A stretch of 64,000 nt of DNA from Chaetoderma sp. LZ-2023a. Its lineage: Eukaryota > Mollusca > Caudofoveata > Chaetodermatida > Chaetodermatidae. Below are positions 58,001 through 60,462 of the stretch, piece after piece (the stretch's first letter is position 1; each line of letters starts with the position of its first letter). A program made the position numbers and the translations under genes. The stretch is from contig CM067369.1 of the NCBI GenBank assembly GCA_034401795.1, forward strand, positions 87,074,506 to 87,138,505, read 5' to 3'. Below the pieces are notes generated by a model. That model was not told where the DNA came from. It searched no databases and was given only the letters and a program-made list of their open reading frames with translations.

Positions 58001-59570
58001 GGTTGAGCTCTATCCCTAGATCATATTTCATGAGGTTTCCTTCCAATCCCTTAAGCGGTTTCGGAGATTTTTAAAGACATTTCTAAAAATAAGCCAAAAT
58101 TCAAGATGGCCACCAGCCTAATTGGCTTCATTTGAACAAACTTGGATCCCTATGCCCTACGGATGCTTCCTACCAAATATAATTGAAATTGGCCCAGCAG
58201 TTCTTGAGAAGTCATGTAAAGGAAAAGTTGACGGACAGACGGTCGCCACGACATAAGCTCACTTGCCCTTTCAGGCCAGGTGAGCGAATAATCACTTATC
58301 AGTTAAACATTTGGTTATTTTTATTGATATTAACAAGTTTATTTCATACTTTAACCGTAATAGAACGCATAAAACCATCTTTGAGCGAGAAATACATTCA
58401 ATATACAGGGGAATCCCCATATGCTAGCGAGAGCCAGATATCATCGCCATCTAATTATCATAATGTAACCAATTCGGTTGGGACGAAATCCCCCCAAATG
58501 AACAAAAATCTCGCCAATAAATATACTGCTGAATGCATTTGCTGAGTAGAAAAGTGAATTCACTGCTCAAATTATTTTTAAAACACCTGTACATATTTAT
58601 TATTAATTTGGGATATTGGCATTCGCGGCGTTACAAACCTGTTTTTATTTGGGAGGCCTCCCCCAGTCCAGATATAGTTCAGTAGAATACCTCCAATCAC
58701 AAGAGTTTAATTTGGCCTTCCAACATAAGAAGCGATCTAACTTCATTTTAATTCTTACATTGATTTGGGTCATTTTATCTTGGTCGTACATATGACTTTA
58801 ATAATGAATGAAATCACGTGATCGCCGCGATAAAGAAATGAAATGTGTATTTCTGAGCTTTATTTTCTCATTTTACATTTGTATGCCATCAGATTTTATT
58901 TTTATTTAGGGAGATTATTATTTTCCATGACTTTTCCATGACTTATCAAAATGACAAATTTCCATGACTTTTCCAGGCCTGGAATTTAGATTTTCAAATT
59001 CCATGACTTTCCAGGATTTCCATGACCCGTGCGAACCCTGAAATATGGTATGTGAGTTACCACATGATTGCGGAGTGCAAAAGGACGTTTACTTTTGTCT
59101 CCGGCCCCCGGGGGTGGGTTGTGGGGTGTGTCAAAAGTTCAAAACGGTGAATATGGGGATTTGCGATGATGCGTCATCGATCGATTGATCAATCTAGTTC
59201 ATGATGAAATCGGCTGCTGCAGACAGTGGTCTTGAGGAATGTCAACTTGCAGGCCAAGAGAAGACTATTTTTCAAAATGTACCACTAATCACTGTTTCGA
59301 TGACCAAGCCAGTCAATCCAGTGGTAAATTTTCAAAAATAGTCTTCTCTTTGTCTGCAAATGGACATTCAATAAACAAATGTTTTCATATTCTTGATCAC
59401 ATGCAGCCATTAAAGGGTTAATAAAACAGATTTGTCAATGCAAATGCAGCCATAAGAATAAACTGACATATATCATACCCGTTTCACTGATAGACAGGGG
59501 TTTAGTAGACATTTTCCCCTTAGGTTTACATGCTTTAGCTCCAACCATATCACTGTCAGCATATTCGATA
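21879..59570 (-). CDS. TM9SF4: TM9SF4-like nonaspanin, 3' part of a 13+ exon gene (5' end outside window)
   Basis: Thirteen exons were located by reading the minus strand and joining GT-AG introns; frames match at every junction and give 429 residues plus TGA (1291 nt). The product is a polytopic membrane protein: a short piece of the lumenal N-terminal domain, then membrane segments from about residue 71 to the end. Family landmarks visible are [54 protein letters not shown] and DYRWWWRSF. The C-terminus KIYGAIKID carries the K-x-D tail that in TM9SF proteins binds COPI and holds them in the Golgi. Vertebrate TM9SF4 (about 640 residues) ends almost identically, whereas TM9SF2 ends in KVD, so TM9SF4 is favoured. 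TM9SF proteins act in the endosomal/Golgi system in membrane-protein trafficking. The gene looks intact in this window; introns range from 620 to 7684 bp. Confidence 0.93.
22064..23378. repeat. family-C long repeat, about 1.5 units of a 0.6 kb tandem unit
   Basis: Opens AAGAGGCCCAAGGAGCCTGT and CGCTCACCTGG and closes GACGGACAGACGGTCGCC, CATAAGCTCACTTGGCC, TTTCAGGCCAGATGAGC. Between are two partial copies of a 0.6 kb unit with CAAGATGGCCGCC-type motifs and CCCTTGAACAAACTTG. It is the shorter relative of 55241-58290. Confidence 0.85.
23379..24640. other. TM9SF4 intron sequence, nothing recognised
   Basis: No coding potential or repeat partner seen; a G-rich tract lies at 23629-23648. Confidence 0.4.
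24641..26582 (-). mobile_element. family-A MITE split by a Tc1/mariner-type MITE
   Basis: Left half 24641-24920 (TACCTTTCCAGTTTTAGC, hairpin GGGCGCTGTTGCTGCC, TTTATTAAATAGTAAAGAC, ending CGTCTTCAAATA) and right half 26452-26582 (TATGCGTTCGTGACATAC to TTGGAAAGGTC) are contiguous in the copies at 6526 and 32026. Confidence 0.88.
24921..26451. mobile_element. Tc1/mariner-type non-autonomous transposon, 1.53 kb, TA target duplication
   Basis: Ends CAGTACAGCTCAGAA (left) and its complement TTCTGAGCTGTACTG (right), flanked by TA on both sides. Subterminal AT-rich sequence with GCGCCAAATGAAAAA-like repeats is mirrored loosely at the other end. Removal restores CAAATATGCGTTCGTGAC, found in other family-A copies. 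No transposase recognised. Similar terminal motifs occur at 26695-26706 and 38255-38266. Confidence 0.85.
26739..26828 (-). CDS. TM9SF4: TM9SF4 exon l
   Basis: Thirty codons in phase 0: [20 protein letters not shown] then [10 protein letters not shown], membrane segment 8 with the family hallmark YRWWWRSF. Acceptor tttacattacag, donor gtaagctg. A terminal motif CAGTACAGCTC of a Tc1-like repeat lies about 25 nt into the downstream intron. Confidence 0.97.
27060..27195. repeat. about 42-bp tandem repeat x 3
   Basis: ATATACAATGTGTCTACCTC followed by TATCACCTGCTCTAAGTAC recurs three times with small changes. Confidence 0.7.
27196..28150. repeat. tandem repeat, about 185 bp x 5, ending in a GACGGAC module
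   Basis: Units share GCACATGCACATCTACACAT, GATACTGATGTCGACAAAAT, GACCTCTAGGAGTTGCGTTG and GGGATAACTCTGTAAT. The array closes with GACGGATGGATGGACGGAC and CCCCGTCTTCCAGACCGGGG. Confidence 0.85.
28178..28380. repeat. interspersed repeat, partner at 43795-44035
   Basis: Shares TTCATTGGGAGATTTAATTG, TTAGAAACTGTTTGCTTTA and CCTACCTAC...CTCCA with 43795-44035, same orientation. Confidence 0.75.
28381..29345. repeat. tandem repeat, about 165 bp x 5-6, ending in a GACGGAC module
   Basis: Units share ATTTTAAGCGATTCTGTATG, AAAGGTGAATCCTTCAAA and ACCAAGTTTCATTAAATT. Ends with GACAGATGGACGGACACAG then CTATAGGGTTTCCGCACTTT. Confidence 0.85.
29458..29577 (-). CDS. TM9SF4: TM9SF4 exon k
   Basis: Forty codons in phase 0: [20 protein letters not shown] then [20 protein letters not shown]. 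It contains membrane segment 7 and the [13 protein letters not shown] and YFQLC blocks typical of TM9SF4. Acceptor ttcctcag, donor gtatgtat. Confidence 0.97.
29765..30280 (-). mobile_element. family-A MITE with expanded subterminal repeat
   Basis: Reverse copy: CCATTTTTAGATATGGCCCG at left, hairpin GGGGCTGTTGCTGCC/GGAAGCAACAGCTCC, TTTATTAATGTTATTG, and right end TGAGTGACACATTGGATTCC. The segment that reads CTAGCTAAGCTCCACC once in other copies is replaced here by eight 17-bp units. Confidence 0.8.
29794..29929. repeat. 17-bp tandem repeat x 8
   Basis: Unit TCTAGTTACGCTCCGCC with a few single-base variants (GCA in unit 1, CTG in units 5 and 6, CACC in unit 8). Confidence 0.95.
30281..30761. 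other. TM9SF4 intron, nothing recognised
   Basis: Low-complexity AT-rich sequence with no repeat partner seen. Confidence 0.4.
30762..31107 (+). mobile_element. family-A MITE, TGGATTCC subtype
   Basis: Ends AATGGAGGATTCCAGTTT and AAACTGGATTCCCCATT. Has TGACGTCA at 30794-30801, GAATTGTATGTCTTTACTAT, TTTAATAAACATGCTGTTGA and a shortened hairpin. This copy shows the uninterrupted LINE target site. Confidence 0.85.
31108..31695. other. intron sequence, nothing recognised
   Basis: GAGCTGGGCTGTATTTACAT near 31146 looks like a transposon end but no matching inverted end was found. Confidence 0.3.
31696..32012 (-). mobile_element. family-A MITE, reverse copy
   Basis: CAATGGACCTTTTAGCTATG at left and GGAAAGGTGAATTG at right; one hairpin arm is lost (TGCTGTTGCTGTCTATGGCAG then TTTATTAAATAG). 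Confidence 0.82.
32026..32524 (+). mobile_element. family-A MITE with triplicated subterminal segment
   Basis: AATTCACCTTTCCACAGTAC at left, TGGAAAGGTCCATT at right, TGACGTCA at 32058-32065 and 32117-32124, TTTAATAAATATTCTGTTGA and a hairpin with GGCGCTGTTGCTGCC. It lies 13 bp from the oppositely oriented copy at 31696-32012. Confidence 0.87.
32328..32504. repeat. 59-bp tandem repeat x 3
   Basis: Unit begins CGATCTATCCCAACATGG and ends GGGCGGGCCATAGC; spacing is exactly 59 bp at 32328, 32387 and 32446. Single copy in other family-A members. Confidence 0.95.
32525..33890. other. intron sequence, a family-H remnant and a TA microsatellite
   Basis: TTGTCTCTTGGCCTGCAAGT (about 32817) is a family-H arm. 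A (TA)n run lies at 33707-33722. The rest (to 33890) has somewhat higher GC and no recognised gene. Confidence 0.45.
33895..33990. repeat. family-A hairpin core, diverged
   Basis: AAGCTGTTGAATATGTTGCA, CCTGTTGCTCACAGCTGCC and CTGCAACAGTTTCCAG. Confidence 0.5.
34135..34205. repeat. family-A hairpin core
   Basis: TGTGTTGCTGCTTAAGGCAGC and GCAACAGCTTCCAATCAA form the family-A hairpin tip; no terminal regions found. Confidence 0.55.
35007..35244. mobile_element. family-H palindromic repeat
   Basis: GTTTAATGGTCAAGACGG to GTGCTAAAGGGTTAA. Core GAAAATTTACCACTGGAATG and complement CCAGTGGTAAACTTTC. Confidence 0.75.
35268..36542. repeat. 58-bp minisatellite, 22 copies
   Basis: Perfectly phased 58-bp unit starting ATACCCCACAGAACATCAG and ending GTCGTCATAGAGATGC. 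Only two variable sites were seen: CCCC/CCCT at position 7 of the unit (T in copies 3, 5, 6, 7, 10, 13, 18, 21, 22) and AGTTC/AGCTC (C in copies 9 and 19). Lies in a TM9SF4 intron, ending 45 nt from the donor of the exon at 36588. Confidence 0.98.
36588..36651 (-). CDS. TM9SF4: TM9SF4 exon j
   Basis: Short exon (64 nt) encoding [20 protein letters not shown] and a Thr after one base finishing a Gly codon. This is membrane segment 6. Acceptor tattttcag, donor gtaattac. The 58-bp minisatellite ends at 36542, so the array begins only about 45 nt into the downstream intron. Confidence 0.95.
37130..37640. repeat. tandem repeat, about 150 bp x 3.5, diverged
   Basis: Shared landmarks CGAACTTGAC/AGAACTTGCC, TATTAATCTAAATTCCGAAT and GGTGATAACTCCGCCAAAT. 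Confidence 0.75.
38188..38270. repeat. family-A core joined to a Tc1-like end
   Basis: GTTGAATATTTTGACATTCC and TTTTCAAAATATTCAACAG, then TTTCTGAGCTGTACTG followed by TA, the terminal motif of the element at 24921. Confidence 0.6.
38455..38605. mobile_element. family-H palindrome
   Basis: GTCCATTTGCAGGCCTAG, AATGTATCAATGGAATGCC and complement CCAGTGATACATTTTC, then CTCTTGGCCTGCAAATGGAC. Confidence 0.75.
38782..38861 (-). CDS. TM9SF4: TM9SF4 exon i
   Basis: Encodes [20 protein letters not shown] then YMNPLL and two bases of Gly. It is the hydrophilic loop between membrane segments 5 and 6; VRTNQIPRQ is conserved in TM9SF4. Acceptor gtattccag, donor gtaagtct. Confidence 0.95.
38903..39138. 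mobile_element. family-H palindrome, near-perfect arms
   Basis: ATGTCCATTTGCAGACCAAG and its exact complement CTTGGTCTGCAAATGGACAT, with ACAAATTTACCACTGGAATG and complement around a short AACGAG-rich loop. TTAA at both ends. Confidence 0.85.
39135..39325. mobile_element. family-H palindrome, adjoining the previous copy
   Basis: Shares the boundary TTAA with 38903-39138. Arms GAAAATGTACCACCAGAATG and CATTCCAGTGATAATTTTAA are more diverged. Confidence 0.65.
39612..39817. mobile_element. family-H palindrome
   Basis: TTAACCCTTTAATGACTTTG at left, GTGAAAGGGTTAC at right, arms GTTCATTTGCAGGCCACAAG and CTTGGCCTGCAAATGGACAT; the central part is deleted. Followed at 39833-39857 by a relic TTTCAGGCCAGGTGAGCTAA of a family-C/D end. 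Confidence 0.7.
39953..40048 (-). CDS. TM9SF4: TM9SF4 exon h
   Basis: Thirty-two codons in phase 0: [20 protein letters not shown] then [12 protein letters not shown]. This is membrane segment 5, with the [20 protein letters not shown] block nearly identical to vertebrate TM9SF4 as remembered. Acceptor cactcacag, donor gtgagttc. Confidence 0.96.
40236..40651. mobile_element. two abutting family-H palindromes
   Basis: Copies 40236-40448 and 40445-40651 share TTAACCATTTAAC. The second has GATAAATGTCCATTTGAATA, AATTTATCACTGGAATGCC and a deleted right arm, and stops about 10 bp from the donor region of the TM9SF4 exon at 40669. Confidence 0.7.
40669..40752 (-). CDS. TM9SF4: TM9SF4 exon g
   Basis: Twenty-eight codons in phase 0: [20 protein letters not shown] then WGKHSSGA. 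This is membrane segment 4 followed by the conserved [12 protein letters not shown] turn shared with exon h. Acceptor ttttcaatag, donor gtaagtac. A family-H palindrome ends only about 10 bp beyond the donor sequence, within the downstream intron. Confidence 0.95.
40930..40988. repeat. family-A hairpin core
   Basis: GTTAAATATTTTAAAACTAA, TTTGACTGGCATCTCTCAGTC, AAATTAGTTTT. Confidence 0.6.
41625..41866. mobile_element. family-H palindrome
   Basis: Arms GAATTTCGCACTGGAATGGC and complement around GGCTCGGTTATCGAGCC; AGTCCAAGAGAAGACTATTT mirrored. TTAA at both ends. Confidence 0.8.
41982..42159. mobile_element. family-H palindrome, core lost
   Basis: TTAACCCTCTTAATAGTCAG to CGGTATGACCATTAAAGGG and TTAA; contains ACAGGCCAAGAGAAAACAG and GTGGTAAATTTTC only. 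Confidence 0.65.
42250..42325 (-). CDS. TM9SF4: TM9SF4 exon f
   Basis: Encodes [20 protein letters not shown] then RAALQ after one base that completes a Gly codon. It finishes membrane segment 3 and the short positively charged loop before segment 4. Acceptor cttctctag, donor gtacagtt. Confidence 0.94.
42326..44205. other. TM9SF4 intron, mostly unrecognised
   Basis: Contains a family-A fragment (about 43625-43750: TACGAACTGTATGTCTTTGA, TTTTGAAACTAATTTAAGC), a short array end with CATACGGACGGACTACGGG (about 43535) and the interspersed repeat shared with 28178 (43795-44035). No gene features in 42340-43450. Confidence 0.5.
44212..44430. mobile_element. family-H palindrome
   Basis: TTAACCCTTTAATGGTCAAG, GAAAATTTACCACTGGAATG, loop GGCTCTTTAACGAGCC, complement arm. 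TTAA at 44427-44430. Confidence 0.8.
44591..44672 (-). CDS. TM9SF4: TM9SF4 exon e
   Basis: Encodes [20 protein letters not shown] and on to FIFMG, covering the end of membrane segment 2 and the start of segment 3. GMLSPSSRG is conserved across the family. It begins with TT, completing the codon opened by the last base of exon d, and ends with GG. Acceptor tatgttgcag, donor gtaagata. Confidence 0.95.
44962..45028 (-). other. candidate cassette (frame-breaking) exon in TM9SF4 intron d-e
   Basis: A GC-richer 67-nt block on the minus strand is bounded by a good acceptor (ccattccatttag) and a donor-like TA|gtaagag. Its length is not a multiple of three. If spliced between exons d and e it would shift the frame and give TAG about 40 nt into exon e. 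In another frame it encodes a hydrophobic run ([20 protein letters not shown]). It is not needed for the normal protein, since exon d joins exon e directly. It could be a regulated poison exon, a decayed exon, or chance. Confidence 0.3.
45186..45427. mobile_element. family-H palindrome
   Basis: ACCCCTTTCACAACGAAGCC to TCATTAAAGGGTTC; arms AATTTACCACTGCAATAACT and complement around GGCTCGGTAACTGAGCC. Confidence 0.78.
45620..45845. mobile_element. family-H palindrome
   Basis: TTAACAACACTTCAACCATC at left, GAGTGTTAACAGGTTAC at right; core ATTTACCACTGGAATGAATG and CGAGTGGTAAATTTTC. Confidence 0.75.
45950..46190. mobile_element. family-H palindrome
   Basis: TTAACCCGTCAACAGG to GAGTGTTAAAGGGTTAA; near-perfect core GAAAATTTACCACTGGAATG / GGCTCGGTTATCGAGCC. 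Confidence 0.82.
46367..46499 (-). CDS. TM9SF4: TM9SF4 exon d
   Basis: Encodes [20 protein letters not shown] then the start of membrane segment 2 ([16 protein letters not shown]), 44 codons plus one base. [13 protein letters not shown] is a TM9SF signature. Acceptor ccaatag, donor gtgaggct. The trailing G joins TT of exon e to give Val. Confidence 0.95.
46546..46635. repeat. family-H fragment
   Basis: GACCCTTTAACCATCAAATT and GTCATTCAAGTGGTAAATTT without the left arm. Confidence 0.55.
46642..46917 (+). other. unrecognised 91-codon ORF
   Basis: Opens after a family-H fragment with [20 protein letters not shown] and is basic ([16 protein letters not shown]), ending in a Thr run from a CCA microsatellite. 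It is less AT-rich than its surroundings. It could be a decayed retrocopy or transposon piece, or chance; I do not recognise a family. Confidence 0.2.
47036..47767. repeat. family-D repeat with about four 155-bp units
   Basis: Opens GGCCTGTGACGCTCACCTGG and closes CATAAGCTCACTTGGCCTTT and CAGGCCAAGTGAGC after AGACGGATGGACCAGCCGCC. Inner units match those at 110-970. Confidence 0.82.
47824..47894 (-). CDS. TM9SF4: TM9SF4 exon c
   Basis: Encodes [20 protein letters not shown] and EDI, finishing membrane segment 1 and entering the first cytosolic loop ([10 protein letters not shown] is the family's conserved positive patch). It starts with 2 nt that complete the exon-b codon and ends on a codon boundary. 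Acceptor ttatttacag, donor gtgagtct. Confidence 0.95.
47960..48365 (-). mobile_element. family-A hairpin MITE
   Basis: CATTTTAGCTATGCCCCACA, hairpin GGGTGCTGTTGCTGCC, ATTAAATAGTAAAGACATAC and CTGAGTGACAGATTAGATTC in the TGGATTCC subtype order. Confidence 0.78.
48366..48829. other. TM9SF4 intron, nothing recognised
   Basis: AT-rich; no repeat partner seen. Confidence 0.4.
48830..50105. repeat. tandem repeat, about 165 bp x 8, ending in a GACGGAC module
   Basis: Units share TTTGTATTTCATAAGTCGAA, GGGGGAATAACTCCATGAAA, AACTCGAACTTGCTCTGTAA and GTACCAATTCTCAGTTGAAT. A G-run interrupts near 49921-49934. The end reads CGACAGACGGACGGACAGAG then CTATAGGGC. Confidence 0.88.
50106..51014. other. intron; possible SINE remnant at 50470-50545
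   Basis: GGTACCCATTTACAGTTAGC and TTGCTCAAGGACACAACGCG resemble a motif common in invertebrate SINE/interspersed repeats; a family-A arm lies near 50617-50650. The rest is unrecognised. Confidence 0.35.
51015..51420 (-). mobile_element. family-A MITE, heavily degraded
   Basis: GGATCCATTTTTAGCTATC at left and GATACTTGAGTGACGGATCA at right; the hairpin is lost. Confidence 0.5.
51642..51794 (-). CDS. TM9SF4: TM9SF4 exon b
   Basis: Encodes residues 32-81, [10 protein letters not shown] to [10 protein letters not shown], with split codons at both ends (2 nt + 50 codons + 1 nt). It contains the strongly conserved [17 protein letters not shown] block and the first half of membrane segment 1. Acceptor is tatcacag, donor gtggggat. 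The upstream intron of 7684 bp holds the 1064-bp duplication and the 4.6 kb composite insertion. Confidence 0.95.
51885..52096. mobile_element. family-H palindrome (copied at 52949-53160)
   Basis: CCCTTTAACACTCATATCAG to AATTCAAAGGCTAAAC; the core is shortened to GACTGGCTCCAGGGG. The same element recurs 1064 bp downstream. Confidence 0.75.
52105..52335. repeat. inverted pair of tRNA-like (SINE-type) sequences; copy at 53169-53399
   Basis: Plus arm: TGGCCTAGAGG (A box, 52223), loop CTCGTAA, GTTCAAATCC (B box, 52267). Minus arm, read in reverse: TGGTGTATAGG, CTCGTAA, GCGCAAATCC. Both share CCGACTCGTAATCCGA and CGCCTG..ACGACCCAAAAGG-type downstream sequence. The stems do not fold into a complete cloverleaf, so I call tRNA-derived repeats, not tRNA genes. 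The loop would correspond to a CGU (Thr) anticodon. Confidence 0.5.
52924..53987. repeat. 1064-bp tandem duplication, copy 2
   Basis: Second copy, ending CCGTCCATCATGCT where copy 1 joins copy 2. Either a very recent duplication or an assembly artefact. Confidence 0.96.
53998..54480. repeat. tandem repeat, about 150 bp x 3, continued at 59041
   Basis: Units share TCAACCAAATTTGGTCTGTG and GGGTTACCCATAT..GCAGAGT. The array is interrupted by the insertion 54482-59040 and resumes with AAATATGGTATGTGAGTTAC. Confidence 0.82.
54870..55033. mobile_element. family-H palindrome, right arm mostly lost
   Basis: CCCCTTAACACTCATATCAG, TGTCCATTTGCAGACCAAAA, then a short ACATTTTCTTTGG tail and AAGGCTTAAAG. 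Confidence 0.6.
55241..58290. repeat. family-C array, about 0.61 kb x 4.5 units with inverted ends
   Basis: Opens CAAGAGGCCCAAGGGGCCTG and CGCTCACCTGAAGC, closes TTGACGGACAGACGGTCGCC, CATAAGCTCACTTGCCC and TTTCAGGCCAGGTGAGCG. The unit marker CCAAGATGG(C/T)(C/T)GC(C/T)GAAC recurs near 55507, 56103, 56715, 57338 and 57950 (spacing 596-623 bp). No ORF crosses units. Also present as a 1.5-unit version at 22064-23378. Confidence 0.9.
58291..58924. other. inner part of the composite insertion, unrecognised
   Basis: Contains an ORF tail to 58545 ([20 protein letters not shown]), probably chance. No family features. Confidence 0.35.
59208..59421. mobile_element. family-H palindrome
   Basis: GCAGGCCAAGAGAAGACTAT, AAAATGTACCACTAATCAC and the longer right arm CCAGTGGTAAATTTTCAAAA; ends CATTAAAGGGTTAA. 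About 60 bp before the donor of the TM9SF4 exon at 59479. Confidence 0.75.
59479..59570 (-). CDS. TM9SF4: TM9SF4 exon a (lumenal domain end)
   Basis: Encodes residues 1-30 of the visible product, beginning [12 protein letters not shown]. It starts with the last base of a codon split by the upstream intron and ends one base into the next codon (donor gtatgata; acceptor tttctgttgcag). This is the variable stretch of the lumenal domain just before the conserved YFTY..DTYLT region, so its assignment rests mainly on frame and splice continuity with exon b. Upstream exons for the rest of the lumenal domain and signal peptide are not found between here and 64000. Confidence 0.85.
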
Positions 59571-59591
59571 CTGCAACAGAAACGACTCACT

Positions 59592-59790
59592 TTAACCATT
59601 TACTATTCAAGTAGGCTAAAAATGGTGTCTTCAGAAATGCCAATTTGCAGACCAAGTGCCGACTATTTTGAAACTTTACCACTCATTTCAGTGATGAATT
59701 TTCAAAAATAATCTCTTGTTGTGCAAATGGACATTTTTTATGAGAAAATTGAAATTTCCCTGAAAAAATATGAGGGCAAAGTATTAAGGG
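59592..59790. mobile_element. family-H palindrome, diverged
   Basis: TTAACCATTTACTATTCAAG, CAATTTGCAGACCAAGTGCC, TTTCAGTGATGAATTTTCAA, and a TGTGCAAATGGACATTTTTT arm. Confidence 0.65.
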
Positions 59791-60462
59791 TAGCAAGTCA
59801 GGTGTGAGATTGTACAAACTCAATTTGCAAAATGCATATTTTACATGTAGGTACCAGTAGGATCACTGACCACAAGTCATATAAATCACTCAAAAGAGGA
59901 TACCAATTGCTAAACGAATAATTTACTCTATAGTATATATTGACTCTGATGACAAAATTCACCTTTGATTTAGATTACCCCAAAACTATGAGTTCAGACT
60001 GGCATAGTTCTTAAATGTGTACTTATAAATTGTTCAAAATATGACAAAACATACTGACTGTAGGCTTGCCCGATTACTGATTTGAGTGATCGCAATTGAT
60101 TCATTAAGAATAACCGTGATTACTGGATTAATAAGCCTACAAAAGCATCCCAATGACTACAGGTGCCATGGCATTTAGAAATGTCAATTTGCAGGCCAAG
60201 AAAAGTTTCTCAAGCCAGTCATTCTAGTGATGCATTTTCAAAAGCAGTCTTCGCTTGGCCTCTAAATGAGCAAAATGTCAATTGACCTATCGCATTAAAG
60301 AGTAATTAAATGCACTAAAGAGTAAACGGTAGATTTTGAAATATTTACGCAGTACATATTATTCACGAGTATTCGATTATCTAATTTTAAATCACATAAA
60401 TTCACAAGTTAGCCTAGCTGACTGAATCATTTACTATTGAATCTAATAGATTTGAATAAATG
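59791..60462. other. intergenic/intron sequence with element remnants
   Basis: TAGGCTTGCCCGATTACTGA near 60062 resembles the end of the hAT-like element at 8655; 60175-60300 is a family-H remnant. No coding features. Confidence 0.45.

Larger units (their letters stand above)
54482..59040. mobile_element. composite hAT-like insertion, 4.56 kb, 6-bp target repeat
   Basis: Ends CAGGGTTTGCACAC and, inverted, CAGGGTTCGCACGG, each followed by ATTCCATGACTTTTCCA-type subterminal repeats (54510-54560 and 58925-59030). Flanked by AAATAT on both sides (54476-54481, 59041-59046). Inside are a family-A fragment, a 158-bp unit, a family-H element and the large family-C array, so the original element was short and later loaded. 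Confidence 0.8.

Noticed and set aside
58183..58545. 120-codon plus-strand ORF
   Set aside because: Its first third lies in the end of the family-C repeat; the rest has no recognisable motif and no partner.
59041..59200. Extra TM9SF4 exon
   Set aside because: The sequence is the resumed 150-bp tandem unit; exons a and b join in frame without it.
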